From: Dallia pectoralis
Taxonomy: Eukaryota; Chordata; Actinopteri; Esociformes; Umbridae
Length of the DNA stretch: 64,000 bases
Assembly: GCA_029465975.1 (NCBI GenBank)
Contig: CM055739.1
Coordinates: 6,180,628-6,244,627 of the forward strand
Direction: 5' to 3'
Shown here: positions 28,831-40,492 of the stretch, one piece after another
Numbering within the stretch: the stretch's first letter is position 1
How the letters are laid out: the number at the start of each line of letters is the position of its first letter
Notes under the pieces: generated by a model
Told to the model about the DNA's origin: nothing
The model's input: the letters and a program-made list of their open reading frames with translations, nothing else
The model's database searches: none
Made by a program: the position numbers and the translations under genes

Positions 28831-31800
28831 TCGTGGACAGGGGTACAGCAGCGAGCTGTGCTTGCATTGTATTTATTGATTTTAGCCTGAGACACATTGA
28901 GGGAATACAGATTCATCTCCTCTGTAGCGTACACACTACAACCCCACTCACTGCCTCCCTGATTCCATTAAACACAGGAACCTTCCAGCAACACTGGGGC
29001 GTTTAATTTCAACTATACACACATTTTCTGTAGAGCTGAAAATCGGGTTCACTATAATTCCCCCCCTGAAAAACTGTCCCTAAGGTTGACTTTCAACGTA
29101 ATTGAATTAAGGTTCTCTTGTTATGCTTCACATAAAGAAGCTACTGAATAAATAAACAGCCACTAACAGAAATTAAGACAATGGACTCTTAATATTGTTT
29201 TATTTCTATAGAGCTAGACAATACTTAACATACTTAGTATATATATATTAATCACCTTTACAAATGAAATACATCCATTAGGCATGTTGTGCTATTCTCA
29301 TTTGTAACATCCCTGAGCCTACAGCTTCTTCTGAAATGTAATGATTAAGAGAATAAATGTAGAGACACCAAGGGAGCAGTCAACAGCATGAGAACATACA
29401 GCCACGTCAGTCAGATGCGATGTTTACACAATGTCGCAATTCATTTTTAATTTTAGCATTTGCATTTCAACTATCTAACACGCTCATTAGCATACAAACG
29501 CGATTTAAAAATGCGTCGAACCTCAACCCCAGTCTAACGTGGCCCGACGTAGTGCTGCAAGCGAGACCTCGTCTTAGATCTACTCTCTCACTGTCATGCA
29601 ATTCTGCAATTAAGTGAGATGAAAACGGAGCTATTGATCACTGGCTAAGAGGGGTTTACAATAAACCTAATGGTTGCCAGAACCACCGATGCACACACCA
29701 CTTCACTCTTGAACACAGAGAGCCGCCCGGGAGCAAAGCAACTACAGGTGGCTCATGGGAATTCATTGTGACAGTGAGGAATGTATTAACCCTTGACCCT
29801 TGCACAAGGCCAGCTACAGGAGGCGGGCCAGAGGATGTACGATTTGAGATGCCTATGTACCTTGAGATTTTTGGCACTGAACATGCTTTTTGTCATCTAT
29901 TACTACACCTGGCATATGACATAGAACAGAGAAGTAAGGTCAGGTAGGATACGGAAATAAAACATCCTAGGGCCTTGTTCAAATTTGTACAAAAAACACA
30001 TAACACCAATTTACAGATAAAATGCTAGCCAGAAACACTTAATTCATAGTGTATTTTCTTTCTCTATTATTTCTCCAGGGCTGATTGTACAGGGCTGTAA
30101 TAGTTTCATGATGTAATCCAGCAGGGAGAAATCATTTCTAGTCATCAACAATAGCAGCCTAGTAAAGAGTGACTCATTCTTTTAGACACACATATGCTGT
30201 CATACACTGACAGAGTGATAGACCCCCCCGACACAAACACACACACACACACACACACATTCACACACACAGGTGATCTGCGGCTTCTTTTCCAGGGAAT
30301 CAGAGTCATTAGTGCCAGGAAAGTCGAGAAACAACTCACAGTCTCAGAAGGATGTGTCTCCTCAGAGAGAGAGAATGAGATCACGGCAAAATGTCACCAC
30401 TGCCTCAGCGAAGCAGCAAAATGGCCTGCAATCAAATAAAAACACATCTTCACCCAGGCCAAATATGTGCACACACACACACACCACTCGATGTCAGCAG
30501 ATTTCCACTGGCTCAAAGCACTCACAAATGACCACGTCCACCTCCAAAATGGCACCCTATTCTCTTCATCGTGCCCTGTGTTTGCCTCAGCGGCAGTGCT
30601 GCCTATTCACTCGCTAGTGCGCTGCATTTGATCAGAGGCAAGGCACGGGAAAGGGTGCAATTTGAAATGCACCCCGTGTTTACCTGAGGCAAGTGTAGGA
30701 GCGAAGTGAAAACAGTCTCCTGTGCGACTGTTGTGGACAAGGGGTCTTATCTGTCATTAGGCTGACCCTGCTTTCAGTCAGAGAGGTGACATCGGCCAGT
30801 ACAACAGGACACTAGTTCGACAACTTGGTCACGTCATATCCCTTAAATGGCCAGTCGTTGTTGTGAAGAACGACAGCCACAGCCAACACAGAGCCATGAC
30901 AGTATATCGTGTCAACATATCAATTGGTTCAACAGCCTTGGGTTGGGTTTTTAAACGTTAACATTGTACGTTACTTTATCAGTAGAAAAGGGAATCGTCT
31001 GGAAAAACAGAAAGAAAAACATCTAGAGGATTGATGGGCGAAAAGCTTTGGTGAAGAATGGATTGAATGCTCATAGAGACTGTGAAATAAAATCTCTCAA
31101 GAAATGAACTCTGCGAAATTCTGTTTCCCTCTAAAAATAAGACAGTAGATTGTCATGGGAGTGAAAAAGACAACAACCTTGAACAGAAGATCAATTTTTT
31201 TTATTTGCTTTCAGCTGTAGTGCTTGCCAACATTTGTAAAGATAATTTCATTTAATACTGCCTTTAAGGTGAATTCAAGTTATTGTACAGCCAACATAGC
31301 CCTAATGGATTTTTTAAAACATTGATTGAATCAATATCTTCAACCCAAATTGTCTTCAGAAATATCTCTAAAACTAGCACCATTGAAAATTTTCACTTTT
31401 ACTCTCCCTTCAACTGCCCCGCTCTCTCCGGGTTGCTCCTCTCTTCATCCATCCCTTTGTATTGGATGGAACATTGCTTCTTTTATTCATGTTTTTCAAC
31501 AGCTCATAACCTTCTTATGCAGGCCTGGGATATTATTTGTTTCATGCATTGCAGTTTGCTCGGAGGATAAAATGTGACATTTCATGGCAGGGATTTCGGA
31601 ATCAAGATAAAACTGTGATCTGTCAAGGTTTTGTTGTGACATTTCTTGCTGGTTTTCACGGTTGATTTGACCACTTATCCAACGCGTGTCAGAGTTACAA
31701 GAGGACTTCACTCTGCTCTTTTCACCTAATTTGAAACATGCCTTAAGAAGTACAATTATTTCACATAAACTAGATAGCATGCACTCACCTGCGCCTTTTC

Positions 31801-32514
31801 ATTCCACTCTAGGAAAATAGATTTATTGATATCTAGTCCTGTTCTTACATGTATCCATCCAAATGACAACAGACAGTAAAGGAAAATAGTCTGGTGGGGG
31901 GGCAGAAAGAGAGAGAGAATGAGTCTCACATTTTCAAGATTCACAGTTCCTCGTTTGTCGGCATACAACAGACATTTTGAATCTTCACAGTCTCCTTGTT
32001 TGCCTAAAAAGTACCCCACCACATCTAGGATCTGTACATTCTATCTGCTATCATGTTTCCTAGTTGGCTGGTCCCTGAGGACCTGTGTGGGAGTTCACAG
32101 ATTATCATTCCACCTATTGTAATAATTGTTCTTCACAGGAAGCGCAGGCTTAAACCAGAGCGATGTGGACGTGATCATCAAAGCTTTGACGCCAGACAAA
32201 AAACAACTCTCAGAAAAGTGTAGCATTGATGTTTTGCAGGAGGACGAGTTTCAAAGTACAGAAATGACACAGAATTCACTTGGTTCTTTTCCCGCTGTAG
32301 TCTCAGCGCGGTACAGAAATCCATCCTAACCATACCAGAGCACAGTCTTGTGTGTCAGAGCGTCTGTAGGCTTGCGGTGTGGTAATGGCAGTCAGACACT
32401 CTGTACGCGTTAATTAACGGTGGCAGGTCGCTGCTCCTCAAGGCAGTAACACAGAGGCAGACGTTTGGACTGCCCTCCATGACGCCTGCCTGGTCAAAAA
32501 TAGGCCACCGTCAA

Positions 32515-32659
<145 letters not shown>

Positions 32660-34354
32660 TATAGTAATGATCACAACGGTGACATCATCACTTCTGTGAG
32701 TGTGTGTCAGTGTGTTCCGCTCAGACAGAGCTCATCTGAACAAAGAGCAGCAGGGATGAGGCAGGACAGGGGGAGAGGCAGGGACCGGGGACAGCCCATG
32801 TAGGCTACAGTCGATGACATCTGGCACTATGTGTCTGGGGAGAATAAAGATGGGGGGGGGGGAATGTCTGGGCATTTAGCTGTTCGCGAGGCCTTGTCGT
32901 TCTGATGAGGAATTCTCAGCGATTCCACGTAATGAGTTGTGAGTGACTGCTTGATTTATTAAAACGTTCTTGTCGAAGCTAGAATTGAAGAAACCTCCCA
33001 CAGCTGTCGCTCTGTCTTCATTTCAATATTACAGTTGTCTTCTTCGTGTCTTAAGTGTATTCTCTCCTCTGTCACTGTAATGATCTGAAATGACTGATAT
33101 CAAATCAAGAAATGTTGTCGCTGGAGATTTACTTGTGTTTTTAAATGTGTTAAATATATACATGTATGTATATATTATTATCAATGAAGTATAAAGTCTT
33201 TCTAAGTCATTTACTATTTATGTCCTTCTTTGAAACTGCAAGGGCCCTGACTTTATACCATTGTAATGATGCTATTATACCATGTAATACTACTGGGATA
33301 ACTTTACAAAAAATGAATTGTAGGAGCCAACGTTTGTCTCGTGTTTTGTCCCATTTAAGATAGTTCTTGAGAGAAATGAAAACCCTTGGTGATGTCATTC
33401 ACACAAAGTTTTGTGGTCTTCACTGACAAATAAGCTTTTTGTACCATATTCATTTGTGTCCCTAGCAGAAACAGTGTGTTTAGAGGGACAAGGGATTCTC
33501 AAGACCTGAAGTGGCCGTGGGAAAGAAAGGTTGTGGTGAAGTAAGAGCAGAATTCCTTTGTGATTACACATTGCCAGAGACGTCCTGACATTCCTGAAGC
33601 TATTCTGTGTCAAAGGGCTCTCTACCACTCTTTAGGACAGATAGGGATTTTTTTAATGTGACTTCACACAACAACAATCTATTTCCTAAGCCGGTTCACC
33701 TTTTCTCAACTCAGTAACTAGATAGTAGATAAAAATCCTGCCGTACGACTACCACCCTCTGAAATCAGATAAAAACTGAGTGACAGCTCAGTTTCTCCGA
33801 GGCAGACCGGATAAGCCTTCATGTTGGGTGGCATCTCTTTCTTTGCCTGTACGCCCATAAGCTACAAGATTCCTCTTCTGAAAGAGTAGCCGGAAGAAAT
33901 CAACTCACGTGTCTAAGTAAGTAGACACGTGGAAAACAAATGTTAATTGTCACACACTTTGTACGTGGCAGGTGTGGACGGACAGAAAAAGGCTCTCTTA
34001 AGGGCCCTTTCGGAAACACGCACAGTTTACAAAAGTGTGGAAGAGAATGAAAAAAAAATATGTTTTATATGTACAAAATAAAAATAGCAAATAGAAACAC
34101 AAGGAATACACACACACACAGATCAAAATGAGTAAATCAAAAATGGAGGTGAATTATCAAAACCTTGCCTACATACAGTCTGGGTCAATGTGCGGGGGTG
34201 GACCTTCAGGTTTTTCTCCAAACTGGGATAGGGGCAGTCGACAGCACAAAGATAAACACAGGAAATGTGTGTGTGTGACAGAGAGTGAGAGTACTATAGG
34301 GATGCAGAGGAGGTTTATTTTATTGTAAGTAATAATCAGATGGGAGACATGACG

Positions 34355-34442
34355 TGGAGACACAGAAGTGAAGGACTGAGATGGGAATTGAACCCCGGTC
34401 TCCCACGTGTTGAGATGTCTATATGTTAATGGTGCTGCGAGT
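34355..34442 (-). mobile_element. tRNA-derived SINE-like fragment
   Basis: The minus strand reads GTGGGAGACCGGGGTTCAAT then TCC, a T-arm/B-box sequence as in fish tRNA-derived SINEs, with an A-rich upstream part. A box A is not clear. Low-copy remnant. Confidence 0.4.
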
Positions 34443-36145
34443 GTTAAGAATCAACCAAGGCAATGCAATTGAAGAACTTTGTATTTAAGGATCTTAGCGT
34501 CCAAGCCAATCCTTTCGGGGGTAAAAGGCACCGGTGTATTTCGTTCATAGCAGTCTGGGTATGTGTAGATCATGTTATTTTATTGTTTACATGGACACAT
34601 GGGAACTTGAAGCGTTCTACCTGCTCCAACTCTGGGATGTTGATGGGGGAGTTATTTCCTCTGCTTTTCCTGTACTTTTGAATGAAAGACGAGACAGAAG
34701 GAACCTCGCGCTTTGGAATTGTAGATGGAGGTTGAGCGATAAAATCAAGTCAATAAAATTGACATTTACCTTAAAAGCCACACAAGTCATTGAGCCTGGC
34801 ACTTTAAGATGCTCGGTCACGTGTCCTGTTTCCGTCAGCCATAAATCTAAGGCACCACTCTCTCCTTCACCTCACACTATTAGCCTTGTTTTGGATTTAC
34901 ACCTGATCTGATTGCCACGCCATCGGTGTAGTTAATAATAATGTCTCACTCGGTCGGTGGATGGGGGTGTGTAGGTTGAACACCATGAGCATCTTGTTGA
35001 CCTTGGCTTTTACATATTCATCTGTTGTAGAGCAATACGGCTAACCGTGTTCACACCTCTATACAACACCTGACCTTTAACCTACAACATTAGAATTCAC
35101 ATAACCTTCAGTCCACTACCTGGCATGGCTAGGCTTTTATAATATGGTTAATCTGTAGGCCTGGCTTTAATCTTTCTTCTATTTTATTACATTTTTACTT
35201 TGGAATTTATTCATATTAAGTAGGAAATAAAGCAGATCTGTGAATCAGAGAATTATCACATATGCTTTCAATTAGTGGAATATTCTGGGTCTTTATTGTA
35301 ATTAACAATAATTAATTTAATTGCCTGATATTGCATAAAGCGTGAATATATGCTAAATAAATAAAAGGAAAACAACAGTGTTTAGTTTTTCCTTCAATTG
35401 TGGTTTATTTTTCCACAACGTTTTTTCATTAAAAGGTCTACAAGACCTTTTATATCAATTATTCAAATTAAGCTCATTAGAGCTGTTGGCAAAGGCATTA
35501 ATTACACGGTGACAAAACAAACATGCCTGGAACATGCAAATAATAGAACAGCACAATCTGTTTCACAAGGTGGTTGTTCAAATGTAAGATGCTGCGCCCC
35601 CCAGCGTCCAACATGAATAGTTCATTATTGGCTGTAGGAAGAAACAGTGCCTGTAGCAGGCAACGTCAATCCGTCTGTCACGTCTTTTAACCAGGTTGTA
35701 AAAACATTGGTTGATTGTCAGCATGAAAGGATGGTTAGGTAACATGACAGGGGGTGCCATTGAGACGATGGAAACGTGTTTTTAACCAGCCATTTCAGTG
35801 GCATCAAATTAGTATATTTAGCAATAAAGTACGAGCAATGTAGGTTAATCCTTTATTTTTCAAAAGCTGTTATGTTATAAAGGCGGCTCTTTTCCTTTCA
35901 TCTTCATCACTAACTATTGCAATCACACCTTTTTGTATTATTTATTAAACCAGTAAACACAGGTACAAAAGGAGAAAAGTACAATCAGCCGAGCCATCAC
36001 ACCTTAGTGCTAATAATTCCTCAGACCATAAATAAATGATAACCAGAGGAAATAAGTGTCTCGTGTGTCCATTGGCTGGAGCGCATGCCAGTCACCATGC
36101 TGGGTCGTACGTATTTCCTCTGGGTGTCTGATTGCATTGAACACA

Positions 36146-36153
36146 TCACGTGA
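36146..36153. promoter_or_regulatory. Palindromic E-box TCACGTGA in the putative MARCHF7 promoter
   Basis: TCACGTGA is the high-affinity USF/MITF-TFE type E-box. It lies just upstream of the candidate first-exon donor at 36226 and near a CTATAT stretch, in the only CpG-containing region upstream of the MARCHF7 ATG. Regulation by such factors is inference from the motif alone. Confidence 0.4.
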
Positions 36154-36154
36154 C

Positions 36155-36226
36155 CCTCTCTAGCTATATCAACACACACCGACTCTGGTGGTTAATGCAT
36201 GCAAGCGAGCGAGCTCGGACGCGAAG
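36155..36226 (+). other. MARCHF7: Probable non-coding first exon of MARCHF7
   Basis: A near-consensus donor GCGAAG|GTGAGA has its GT at 36227-36228. It sits about 70 bp downstream of a TCACGTGA box, within a CpG-containing stretch and 2.06 kb before the ATG exon. Mammalian MARCHF7 also has an untranslated first exon. The left boundary is a guess; only the donor is visible. RNA evidence is lacking. Confidence 0.5.
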
Positions 36227-38289
36227 GTGAGAGAGTGAAACGTTGTGCGTGCGCTGCTTATGTTATGCATGAACTTATCGATTAAGCTTTCCGTGATATT
36301 TCCAGTGGAACCGTTTTGCACTTGAACAGGGCAATCGATTAGGGGATTCCTTCGATGGAACATGTACAACATGAGCTAATGTTAGCCAGTCGGAGTCGGA
36401 GGGATCAACAACAACAACAACAATGTAAAAATAGGCCTGTTACCCAACCGCTCGCCCAGCTACTAAACCTGACACTGAGTTAGCCGTCTGTGTTTGATTC
36501 TCTCTATGTCTTATGAATTGACTGTTGTTGTCATATTTGTTTCCATGGTTGACATGTTCTCTGTGTTGTCTAATGCTAGTTGTTGTGTCTGTCGGTAAGC
36601 TGGCTAGCAGGTTAACTTCCCCTATTTGCTTGTGGTTATGTACGTTATGTAGCTGCTAGCTACACGGTTGGTCCTCTTCATCCATTTTGAACGTGGAACT
36701 ACTCGTGTCAAAAGCTACTTTGGGAGGATAACTTCGCTAGCAGGTTGAACAAGTCGTGTCTCTTTGAGACCATGTTTCTCACTGACATGTCTCCTTCTAG
36801 ATGCTGTAGCTGACGAGCTACAGGATCTGGCCAGTAACAGTAATGGCGACTATTTCCTGGAAACTGAGCGACAAGCAGACATTTTAAAATCATTTTATAG
36901 TTATACATGTAGTCATTTAACCAGGTAACCATGTAACAATTTAACCAGGTAACCATCACAACTGGCTATTCATGAGATCTGCCACTGGTCGACTGGCCGT
37001 GTGCCACTGGTCAATATGTATTTTGTGAAAAGTCAGCTTGCCAGGTCTGAATCAGGAAGAGCAGTCAAACAATTTTCTCAAAGCGAGATGTCTGTGTAGA
37101 AAAACAAAAATCTGCAATTGCTAGCTAACCTAGATCTAATGAAATGTACTTTTCCTGTTCTATCAGTGCTTTACTGAATTCATGGCTCAGGTTCTGTATG
37201 CAGATCATTATTTATGAATGTCCGCTATTACAAACAAACGTAGGGTCAATCCAATTGAAACTTTTTGGACCCCTCCTTCTGTATGACAGGGTGGTTTTGG
37301 GACAGAGTGGCTTTGTGTCATGCCACTCAATAAAGTCCTTGTTGTAGGTTCAGAGCATTTAATTCCTAGTTGTGTAAGCTGTGTTGCAGGAAGGAGAACA
37401 GTGGCACTCATCCTGTATTCACCACAGCTTGTGAGTGGGATGCTTTGCAACAGATCTTTGACTGTTACTGTGATTCAGAGAAGCCCAGTGTGCGTCTACA
37501 CTTTTACAGTGGGCTCTTATCGGTTGACGGATACATTAGGACCTTAATAATAAAATATTTTTGTGAAAGTGGTACACAGTACACCACCAACACTCTGGTT
37601 GATCTACCTTTCGGAGCCTGTCCTGAGCTGTTGATCTTGGGGCACGTACTGACAGATGTGGAGTAAGCCCAAAACAGGGTTCACGCTCTGGTTTATCTGT
37701 ATCCATACTGTGGGCCATAACAACGAGAGGAATGTGCCTTTTAATAAATGATCCCGTGGTAACCTAACAACGGTACAGGTCATGTGGCGTGAGTCCCTCA
37801 CAGATCCTATGCCCCGCCCCATTCCTCATGAGGTGTTACTGCCAAGACTTACTGAACGCAATTCGCTAGTGCCATACTATTCTCAAATGTGTCATTTGGG
37901 ACACGGATGCAGCTGACCACGGGCCCAGGCACTGTGGGGAGGTCGGGTGACGACTAACTGCTCCCGCTGCAGCTCAGTTTGACTGTCTGGTCCACGTCAA
38001 TATCTGCTGCCTCAGTGAAATGACTGAGCCCTGTTCCTGTCCTAACTGGGGAGGGGGTGGGGTGTGTCTATCAGATTAAGATTCAGGGTGTTTGTAGCTT
38101 GGACGCTTGGCTAGTTCCGGCTTATCTTGTGTTATGTTTAGCTTTTGCCTGGAACGGGTGCTAAGGGTTTCAGCAATGATAGAGTTCATGTTATGACTTT
38201 GAACTGAGCACTGTTGTCCTTCACCTGTCCAGTGTTTGGGACTAGAAGAGGAATAAACCAGAGCCTGTATATATATTCTTTTTTTACAG
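36227..38289 (+). other. Putative MARCHF7 intron 1, no recognised element
   Basis: Lies between the candidate donor at 36227 and the acceptor TTTTTTTACAG at 38288-38289. It contains a short CAACAA run near 36,410 and ordinary unique sequence. I see no ORF with coding character and no identifiable transposon. Confidence 0.6.
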
Positions 38290-38299
38290 CCAATTAGTG

Positions 38300-40492
38300 A
38301 TGGACTCAAAGCCACGTCGGCTGCCCTTCACAGGGACCGGAACCACGTTGCCGTATTCCTCCTCTTCGGCCTACTCGTCTTCCTCCTCTATGGGTTCCCT
38401 GGATTCCAGCAAGCTTTACGGAAGGGCCAGTGTCCTGAACAGTGAACGGTTCACAAGGGCCTCCTTCCTCAAACCGGACCTCAACATCCAGGTATTTAGT
38501 GTGGGTGGCGAGGTCTAAAGTAAATGTGACTTCTCTGTCTTATTGACCGTGTGTGTGTGTGTGTGTTTCCATGCGGCCTCATGACGTCAAAGCAACAGTT
38601 GGTTTGCTCTTTTGACACCAGTCCTCTGCCTGTCTAAGGTGCTAGCTGTCTGTCCAGACACTGCGATGGTATCTGTGTTACTCAGCGACTGGGGCTTTTT
38701 ATAGGCCTGCCTAGATGCCAGAATGTTTCTCAGCCTGTCAAGGACTCTGTTCCCGGTTTAAGTTACTAGTGGACTGCATGTGTCTGTCTTTGGGCCTGTC
38801 TGACTAAGCTTTCAGAAAAGTCTTAAGCCTGGCTCAAATGCAGAATGAACAAGCCATTAGCGGTTTGGCAAACAGCTTTGAGTACAAGTACACGCATGCA
38901 TTGACATGTTGAATTATGTAATAATATTACAAATATGTCTTTAGTATATTTTATTTATTTAGCAACCCTACAAGGATTTAGGAAAGTATGTTTCTCCTGT
39001 GCAATGTCTCGGTTCTAGTACCTGGCTGTGTGTGCTGACCGGTACTCTCCCTGTGTTTCCCCTCTGTCGCAGGGCTCTCGGTACCTCAGCTCCACCCTTA
39101 GTTCTACTCTCACCTCCACCAGGGGCTGTGATAGTGGTGACAGTCGTCACACCAGCTGGAAATCCCCTCTAACCAGCAGCTCCGTCTCCTATGACAGGTC
39201 CTGGGCCGATTCCGCTTTGAGCAGCCGCTGCAAACTGGTGACCTCCCCGTTAAACAATTTCTGGGCACTATGTTTTGTTTATTTTGTCTGTTTTGCAAAA
39301 AGAAACTTGAACTAGAGTGATTTGTAGAAACGTTTAACCCAACAGACCCAAGGGGTCCTAGTGTATACATCTATTTATTAGTTGGGGCTTGTTTTTTCTG
39401 ACCCTATAACATTTATTCTCTAAATTCAGTTTTCTGGTGGTTAATTAGTGAAAATACAATCACTGGGATTGTAGAGCTGGTGGTTCTGTGTCCAGGTAAT
39501 GGGTCTATCTAGGGACAATTCTGTAGCATTCAGATTTTAAAGAGTTAAAATTAAAATGGTCTTCACTTCTACGCCTCACAGACGAGTGACACTTGTTTTC
39601 AAATTTGGGCAGTTTATTTTGGCTGTACTATTTTCAGGAGTAGCATAGCTACTGTATGCATCAATGGATTTGGTATGATGGGTTTTTCTGGCCTTTGTTT
39701 AGCCAAGTCTTAGGTTCTGATGGCAGTCTAGTTTATACAGCCGTTTTGATGCAGCATTCTCATGTGGGTTCCTTCAGACTGATTCGGAGAGACGACTGGG
39801 GACGTACTCGGGACTTAACAGTACAACTGATGATGGAGACACCAAACGGGCCAAACTGTCCTACACCAACAGAGCAGCATATACCAGAAGCCCCTCCTCC
39901 TCTGTGACAGGCTCCTCCTACTCCAGCAGTGTCCTCAACAGAGACTCTGGTATCAGTGCCTTTTTAACCTCTCATCGCATATTTATTGTTGATTTATGGT
40001 TAATTTTTTGTCTTTTTATTGAGCCCCTTCAAAGCGTTTAATTGTCCAGTTAAATATTGAGTAAACATGTCCTTAAAATTTCCCTCAGTTTTCTTTTCTG
40101 TAAACTGGCATGCCGGTCATGTTAAAATCCATGGCTTTGAGATATAATACTGTTCATAATGTAGCAGCTCAGTTCGTGAATGTGATTAACCCCTTAATAA
40201 TTCAGAAATACTTTGTGCTTTATCCAACCATTACCTCTGCTTTGAACATTTGTAATCTTTCCTAACATTCAGGTGAATAACAAATTGACATCTTGTGTTT
40301 AAGATACGCCATCGTGGAAATCGTACCGCCCACTGTCCAGGTCGTCCTCATCCTCCTCGTCTTCATCGTCCTCTTCCTCCTCAGAGCCTTTGTGGTCTCG
40401 GAAAGAGCAGGAGAAAAGGAGTCCGGAGAGGAGTCTGCCCCCCCTGACTAATACCAGCAGTCATAGGAGTTCAGGACTCACCTCAACCCTGT
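38300..40492 (+). CDS. MARCHF7: MARCHF7 exons 2-5: serine-rich disordered N-terminus
   Basis: Exons 38300-38491 (64 codons, phase 0), 39073-39237 (55 codons, phase 0), 39778-39949 (ends phase 1) and 40304-40492 (ends phase 1). The translation is very rich in Ser, Thr and Arg with no predicted fold, as in the mammalian protein. The exon at 40304 contains a 14-serine run at about 40342-40383, encoded by mixed TCN codons rather than one triplet. For the exon at 39073 I chose the donor after AAACTG (39237) over AG|GTCC at 39197, because only the former keeps phase 0 into the next exon. For the exon ending at 40492 the GTATGT donor was preferred over GTGTAT two bases earlier for the same reason. 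Confidence 0.88.
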